DNA from: Halocatena marina | GTDB lineage: Archaea > Halobacteriota > Halobacteria > Halobacteriales > Haloarculaceae | DNA: 64,000 bases | Direction: 5' to 3' | NCBI RefSeq assembly: GCF_023276375.1 | Contig: NZ_JALLPK010000001.1 | Location: forward strand, 2,976,001 to 3,040,000 | Shown here: positions 59,880-64,000 of the stretch, piece by piece | Position numbering within the stretch: the stretch's first letter is position 1 | Layout of the letters: every line of letters starts with the position of its first letter | Notes under the pieces: model-generated | The model's input: only the letters and a program-made list of their open reading frames with translations | Told to the model about the DNA's origin: nothing | Database searches by the model: none | Program-made: the position numbers and the translations under genes

Positions 59880-60455
59880 ATGATTGGCCTTACTCGCCGC
59901 GAAGTACTTCGCGGTGGTGCTCTTGCGAGCACTGCTGTGCTCGCCGGCTGTAATGATTCTATGAATACTGCGTCGATTACAGATTCATCCGACGCGATGT
60001 CGGAGCGTAGAGCGCTCGATTACATTCGACCGTGTTCGGCACAGATTACAGAACAGTTCAATCCCGATGACGACGCTCATATCGACATCGGACCCCTGAC
60101 GTTCGCCAACGTACTCGATTATCTCCCGACGATCGACGTTGCATCAGGAGGCAAGAGCGTGAAAGCCCGGCTCATCATCGATCCAGGAACCGGCGTAACG
60201 CTCACGGTTCCGGAAGCAGAGCGTGAGCACGTTGCGCTGGATTACAACCAGACGAACTGGTACACCAACGGCACTCCTCTCGACACTGCTCAACAGACTG
60301 TCCGATTCGAAGCGTGTGAGTCCGATACACCGAGGCAGTACAACGGTGGAATTGTCGTCACCAGCTCCCGGTGCGTGACGCTCGAAGTGGGAATCGATGG
60401 AGAGACGTCCCCTCGAAAAGCGGTCCTCCCCGTTGGAACCAAGTGTGAGAGCTGA
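59880..60455 (+). CDS. Tat-dependent lipoprotein of unknown function
   Basis: 191 residues from ATG 59880. Twin-arginine RREVLRGG followed by lipobox LAGC with Cys24. The mature part is soluble and beta-rich (ALDYIRPCSAQITEQFNPDD; KARLIIDPGTGVTLTVPEAE; GIVVTSSRCVTLEVGIDGET), with a Cys pair that could form a disulfide. I do not recognise a family. A good TATA box lies 30 nt upstream. It is between the mvaD gene and a small membrane protein gene, with no operon partner. Confidence 0.72.
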   Translation: MIGLTRREVLRGGALASTAVLAGCNDSMNTASITDSSDAMSERRALDYIRPCSAQITEQFNPDDDAHIDIGPLTFANVLDYLPTIDVASGGKSVKARLIIDPGTGVTLTVPEAEREHVALDYNQTNWYTNGTPLDTAQQTVRFEACESDTPRQYNGGIVVTSSRCVTLEVGIDGETSPRKAVLPVGTKCES

Positions 60456-60547
60456 ACCACACGTTCAACGGGCGAGCCCAAAGTGTACTAGATAACGACA
60501 TACAGAGAGAGTTCACTAATCTCTCAGCTATGTGAATTGAGATGGAA

Positions 60548-60556
60548 TTTATATAG
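60548..60556 (+). promoter_or_regulatory. TATA box of the small membrane protein gene at 60578
   Basis: TTTATATAG starts 30 nt before ATG 60578, supporting a leaderless transcript and the reality of this small gene. Confidence 0.55.
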
Positions 60557-60577
60557 AAATGGAATAGAGGCTTATCC

Positions 60578-60784
60578 ATGACCACGGACACCTTTGTTCC
60601 ATGGAAAGATTATGTCAATGCTCTTGGGCTCGGCGTGATGTCGATGCTTACTGTCGGGTTGGTATTCGTATACACCCCACTGCCAACGATCTTGCCACAA
60701 TCGATCATCGAAAACGGACCATTCATCGTTGGAAGCGCGTTTTTTGTCGCCTATGTGATGGCGTACTCGGATCGAAACTTCTGA
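60578..60784 (+). CDS. Small two-helix membrane protein, 68 aa
   Basis: Residues 14-34 (NALGLGVMSMLTVGLVFVY) and 46-63 (FIVGSAFFVAYVMAYSD) are hydrophobic, with a charged end. It has its own TATA box 30 nt before the ATG. The role is not known and I do not recognise the family. The following gap to metY (60785-61018) has no gene; it holds a TTATAA box near 60986, likely the metY promoter. Confidence 0.6.
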   Translation: MTTDTFVPWKDYVNALGLGVMSMLTVGLVFVYTPLPTILPQSIIENGPFIVGSAFFVAYVMAYSDRNF

Positions 60785-61018
60785 GTCTCACGCGCTTTGT
60801 CGTCCAAGATCGATTAAACATATCACGCGGATTATTGCTGATATATAGTTTTCTGACGTTCGGTTGCACGCTATTCTCACAGAACAAATCAGACTGACTG
60901 AAATCGCCGTTTTTGCATGCCATTCGTACCCGAAACCCGTATTGAGACACCACACCCGAACTGCAAACATTGCCGTAACTCTTGGTTATAACTTCATCCA
61001 GATATATGAGTCACAAAC

Positions 61019-62305
61019 ATGGGAACTGACGAGCGGCGCACGCGCGGATTCGGGACGCGTTGTGTCCACGCCGGGCAAGAGTCGGACCCGGAAACCGGAG
61101 CGGCTGCACCGCCTTTGTATCAAACGTCCTCGTACAGCTTCGACGACGCTTCGCACGCGGCTGATCTGTACGCGCTTGAGGCTGAGGGGGACGTTTACTC
61201 GCGGATAAGCAATCCGACGAACCGAATGCTCGAACAACGGCTCGCGGATCTCGAAGGCGGTGTCGGTGCGCTCACGACAGGTTCAGGAATGGCTGCACTC
61301 GACGCCGCGACGTTTGTGCTCGCAGAAGTGGGTGACAACATCGTCTCTGCGTCGTCCATTTACGGTGGGACGCACGCCTATTTCAGCCACACTGCGAAAC
61401 GCCGCGGTATCGAGGCACGATTTGTTGACACGCTGAAGTACGAGCAGTACGCCGACGCGATCGATGAGAACACGGCGTACGTTCACCTCGAAACGATCGG
61501 GAACCCATCGCTTGTGACGCCCGATATCAGTCGTATCGCAGAGATCGCTCACGAACACGGTGTTCCACTGCTCGTCGACAATACGTTCGCAACGCCTGCG
61601 CTCTGTCGGCCAATCGAGCATGGAGCAGACCTCGTCTGGGAATCCACGACAAAATGGATTCACGGCTCGGGGACGACCATCGGTGGCGTGCTCGTCGATG
61701 GCGGTCGCTTCCCGTGGGGCGACTATCCGGAGAAATACCCAGAAATCGGCGGTGAGAATCCCGCGTTCCACGGGCTCAACTTCACGGAGCGCTACGGCGA
61801 GCGCGCGTTCACGCATGCAGCACGCCAGCGGGCGCTGCGGAGTCTCGGCGACCAGCAGTCGCCGTTCGATGGGTGGGTCACGATGCAAGGTCTGGAGACG
61901 CTTGCACTCCGGATGGAACGCCATTGTGAGAACGCACGTACGGTTGCGACGTTCCTCGAAGATCATCCGTCAGTCGCGTGGGTCACCTATCCTGGACTCG
62001 CTTCCCACGAGACGCACGACAATGCTCGTCGGTATCTCGACGGCGGCTTCGGCGGAATGATCGCGTTCGGGTTGGAGGGAGGCTACGAAGCCGGAAAGCG
62101 TCTGTGCGAGTCTGTTGATCTCGCGCAGTTCTTGGCGAACGTCGGCGACGCGAAGACGCTTGTTATCCACCCAGCGAGCACGACGCACGCACAGCTTTCG
62201 CCGGACGAACAGCGCGCTAGCGGCGTGACACCCGATCTGGTCCGCTTATCGGTTGGTATCGAAGATGCAGAGGACATCATCGCAGATCTCGACGGAGCAA
62301 TATGA
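61019..62305 (+). CDS. metY: O-acetylhomoserine sulfhydrylase (homocysteine synthase)
   Basis: 428 residues; PLP-Lys is K212 in [14 protein letters not shown], with [25 protein letters not shown] and [16 protein letters not shown] also conserved. The insert with [16 protein letters not shown] and the length over 420 residues mark MetY rather than MetB. Makes homocysteine directly from O-acetylhomoserine and sulfide. The ATG of metX overlaps its stop by 4 bp, so acetylation and sulfhydrylation are produced together. Functionally paired with the paralogue at 55648. Confidence 0.93.
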   Translation: MGTDERRTRGFGTRCVHAGQESDPETGAAAPPLYQTSSYSFDDASHAADLYALEAEGDVYSRISNPTNRMLEQRLADLEGGVGALTTGSGMAALDAATFVLAEVGDNIVSASSIYGGTHAYFSHTAKRRGIEARFVDTLKYEQYADAIDENTAYVHLETIGNPSLVTPDISRIAEIAHEHGVPLLVDNTFATPALCRPIEHGADLVWESTTKWIHGSGTTIGGVLVDGGRFPWGDYPEKYPEIGGENPAFHGLNFTERYGERAFTHAARQRALRSLGDQQSPFDGWVTMQGLETLALRMERHCENARTVATFLEDHPSVAWVTYPGLASHETHDNARRYLDGGFGGMIAFGLEGGYEAGKRLCESVDLAQFLANVGDAKTLVIHPASTTHAQLSPDEQRASGVTPDLVRLSVGIEDAEDIIADLDGAI

Positions 62306-63495
62306 CCGAGACGGTCGCGCTGGGCGAGTTCCAGTTCGAATGTGGTGAGTCAATCCCGAACCTCGAACTCGCCTACGAAACGTACGGTGAGTTCACTGGT
62401 GACAACGCGGTCCTCGTCTGTCACGCACTCACTGGAAGTGCCCACGTCGCCGGTGGGCGGACGACCGAGACCAGTGGACAAGCCCGCGCGTGGTGGGACG
62501 ACATCGTCGGCTCCGGAAAGGCGATCGACACCACTGACTACTACGTTATCTGCGCGAACGTTCCCGGCTCCTGTTATGGCTCCTCGGGACCCGCCACGAA
62601 AGGCCCAGATGGTGAGCCGTACGGCACTGACTTCCCGGCAGTCACGGTCGCCGATTGGACGCGCGCCCAACGGCTGCTGCTCGATGAACTCGGAATTCCA
62701 CACCTGTACGCTGTCGTCGGTGGGAGTGTCGGTGGGATGAATGCGCTGGACTGGGCGAAACGACACCCCGATCACACAGAGCGTGTCATCGCTATTGCGG
62801 CAGCTGCCCGGCTCGATCCACAGTGTCTCGCTCTCAATAGCATCGCCCGTCGGTCGATCACGTCTGATCCAGACTGGCAGGGCGGAGACTACTACGGCAC
62901 AGACAAGAAGCCAACAAACGGCCTCTCAATTGCGAGACAGATTGGCCACGTGATGTATCTCTCGAAGGAGTCGATGAACGGAAAGTTCGGTCGTCGGGCA
63001 GCTGGTCGGGACGCGGTCCGTGATACGTTCCCAGTCGATCCTGCTGCCGGGTTTTTCCCGTATCGTGACGTAGAGTCCTATCTCGACTATCAGGCAGAAC
63101 GGTTCGTCGAACGGTTCGACGCCAACAGTTACCTGTATCTGACACGGGCGATGGATAACTACGATCTCGCAGCTGGCCACGAATCCGATGCAGACTCCCT
63201 CGCGGCGTTCGACGGAGAGACGCTCTGTGTGTCGTTCACAGGCGACTGGCATTTCACCGTCGAGGAATCAGAAACCGTTGCAGAAGCGTTTCGTGCGACG
63301 AACACGGATGTTGCCCACCACGTCATTGAATCCGATCACGGGCACGATGCCTTCCTCGTCGAACCGGAGAAAGTCGGACCACCGGTCTCCGATTTCCTTG
63401 CAGATGGGGTGCGCGGGACGGCAGTAACGGATACTGCACCCGAAACGGACGACGGTCAGGCGTTTGCACCCGTGCACACGAGCCTGTTTAGCTAG
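62302..63495 (+). CDS. metX: Homoserine O-acetyltransferase
   Basis: 397 residues of alpha/beta-hydrolase fold. Nucleophile Ser142 in [13 protein letters not shown], the start [24 protein letters not shown], and the terminal catalytic pair in SFTGDWHF and [11 protein letters not shown] are all present. Acetylates homoserine to feed metY. The 4-bp overlap with metY shows translational coupling. The C-terminal 25 residues are polar and extra. Some MetX homologues use succinyl-CoA; the MetY partner favours acetylation here. Confidence 0.93.
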   Translation: MTETVALGEFQFECGESIPNLELAYETYGEFTGDNAVLVCHALTGSAHVAGGRTTETSGQARAWWDDIVGSGKAIDTTDYYVICANVPGSCYGSSGPATKGPDGEPYGTDFPAVTVADWTRAQRLLLDELGIPHLYAVVGGSVGGMNALDWAKRHPDHTERVIAIAAAARLDPQCLALNSIARRSITSDPDWQGGDYYGTDKKPTNGLSIARQIGHVMYLSKESMNGKFGRRAAGRDAVRDTFPVDPAAGFFPYRDVESYLDYQAERFVERFDANSYLYLTRAMDNYDLAAGHESDADSLAAFDGETLCVSFTGDWHFTVEESETVAEAFRATNTDVAHHVIESDHGHDAFLVEPEKVGPPVSDFLADGVRGTAVTDTAPETDDGQAFAPVHTSLFS

Positions 63496-63508
63496 TTAGA
63501 ACAAAACG

Positions 63509-63784
63509 CTACTCACGCCACAGCACGAGCGTGCCGATGCCAACGACGATCGCGAGCAGATACGCTGGTCGTTCACTCGCAACCGAGAGCATGAGCGTTG
63601 GTTCGAGAGTCGTGCTGGCTGTATCCGATGTGACTGTGTTTTGGAGTACGACGAGAAGATAGCCAGCGGAAACTGCAGCCATTGTGACACCGGCCGTCGG
63701 CAGCGGGTTATCGTTGATCCACTGCAGCGCTCTCGTGATCGCACGACGCGGCAGAGAAATCATCCGTGAAAGCATAGCGCCCAT
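63509..63784 (-). CDS. Small membrane protein, 91 aa
   Basis: Starts MGAMLSRMISLPRRAITRAL at ATG 63784. Two hydrophobic segments (about 31-47 and 72-88) separated by a polar, presumably external loop (TVTSDTASTTLEPTLML). A basic N-terminal amphipathic stretch suggests the N-terminus is inside. Haloarchaeal genomes often carry a similar small gene next to serB; I do not know its function. The stop is 13 bp from the convergent metX stop and the start is 26 bp from the serB stop, so serB may be upstream in the same transcript. Confidence 0.65.
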   Translation of the reverse strand: MGAMLSRMISLPRRAITRALQWINDNPLPTAGVTMAAVSAGYLLVVLQNTVTSDTASTTLEPTLMLSVASERPAYLLAIVVGIGTLVLWRE

Positions 63785-63810
63785 TCGACACCCCCAAAAA
63801 TAAGTGTGCG

Positions 63811-64000
63811 TCAGACGCTCAGTATGTCGCGCGCAGTGAGTAGCTCTTGGAGTTCCGCCATCGATGAGACGGTTACATCACAAGCAGGTTCGACCGCTGG
63901 CTTCGGTTCGTATCCGATCGCACTGGATGCAAATTCGAGCATCGGCAGGTCGTTCGCCCCGTCACCGACCGCGATTGTATCGCCAGTGATGTCCAGTTCG
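63811..64000 (-). CDS. serB: Phosphoserine phosphatase, C-terminal part
   Basis: Only the last 62-63 residues are in the window; the gene continues to the right. The visible part reads ELDITGDTIAVGDGANDLPM, then LEFASSAIGYEPKPAVEPAC and DVTVSSMAELQELLTARDIL. GDGANDLPM is the motif III loop of HAD phosphatases of the SerB type. It completes serine synthesis from 3-phosphoserine, supplying the cysteine synthase at 49809 and C1 metabolism. Confidence 0.88.
   Translation of the reverse strand, partial: ELDITGDTIAVGDGANDLPMLEFASSAIGYEPKPAVEPACDVTVSSMAELQELLTARDILSV

Noticed and set aside
1..64000. CRISPR arrays, insertion sequences, integrases and rRNA genes
   Set aside because: None found: no regularly spaced repeats, no transposase or integrase motif, and no rRNA-like segment on reading the window.

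Overview
The window is a stretch of chromosome from a halophilic archaeon (class Halobacteria). The proteins are strongly acidic. Archaeal signature genes are present: TFE, ribosomal protein S17e, archaeal SAM synthetase, TrmY, a PIN-ATPase-KH protein, CofD for F420, and an archaeal-type mevalonate-pathway decarboxylase. Lipoproteins carry twin-arginine signals, and several genes have a TATA-like box 25-30 nt upstream of the start codon, as leaderless archaeal transcripts do. GC is moderate, and several intergenic regions are clearly AT-richer. I cannot name the species.

Layout. 0-10 kb: the 5' part of tfe, trpS, a PiT-type phosphate permease, a small zinc-finger protein, M32 and M20 peptidases, a lipoprotein, PIN-ATPase-KH, and a DUF151 nuclease. 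10-26 kb: a GYD protein, tRNA-Ser(CGA), an exported subtilase divergent from a cation/proton antiporter, a MoxR ATPase, an RsmC-like methyltransferase, an orphan iron-type binding lipoprotein with a DtxR-like operator, a calcium-repeat/membrane/winged-helix protein, a phosphodiesterase, and a DUF4129-DUF7269-DUF58-DUF7519 membrane operon. 26-41 kb: a Bat-type regulator, hisB with ACT and HTH genes, tRNA-Pro(CGG), trmY, a DsbA-like lipoprotein, three sugar-nucleotide SDR genes including a UDP-sulfoquinovose synthase homologue, SAM synthetase, a CYTH protein, FKBP, asd, and an ABC-2 exporter with a TetR regulator.

41-50 kb: rps17e, then the tightly overlapped operon cofD / Dus-like / CitG-like / DUF447, a translationally coupled HD hydrolase and amidohydrolase pair, a second PiT permease, a gamma carbonic anhydrase homologue, BtpA and cysteine synthase. 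50.8-54.2 kb looks like an accessory insert: a TumE-like/winged-helix toxin-antitoxin pair, an AT-rich gap, and a DUF3006 plus ComEC-type metallo-beta-lactamase pair with a long uncharacterised C-terminal region. 54-64 kb: sulfur amino-acid metabolism (cystathionine gamma-synthase family, metY, metX, the end of serB) interleaved with an exported deacylase, a cupin, phosphomevalonate decarboxylase and small membrane proteins.

Functionally, asd, metX, metY, the cystathionine enzyme, cysteine synthase, SAM synthetase and serB together cover much of the Asp/Ser to Met/Cys/SAM route. The least explained parts are the DUF3006/ComEC-MBL pair, the extracellular-repeat/winged-helix membrane protein, and the CofD-linked operon.
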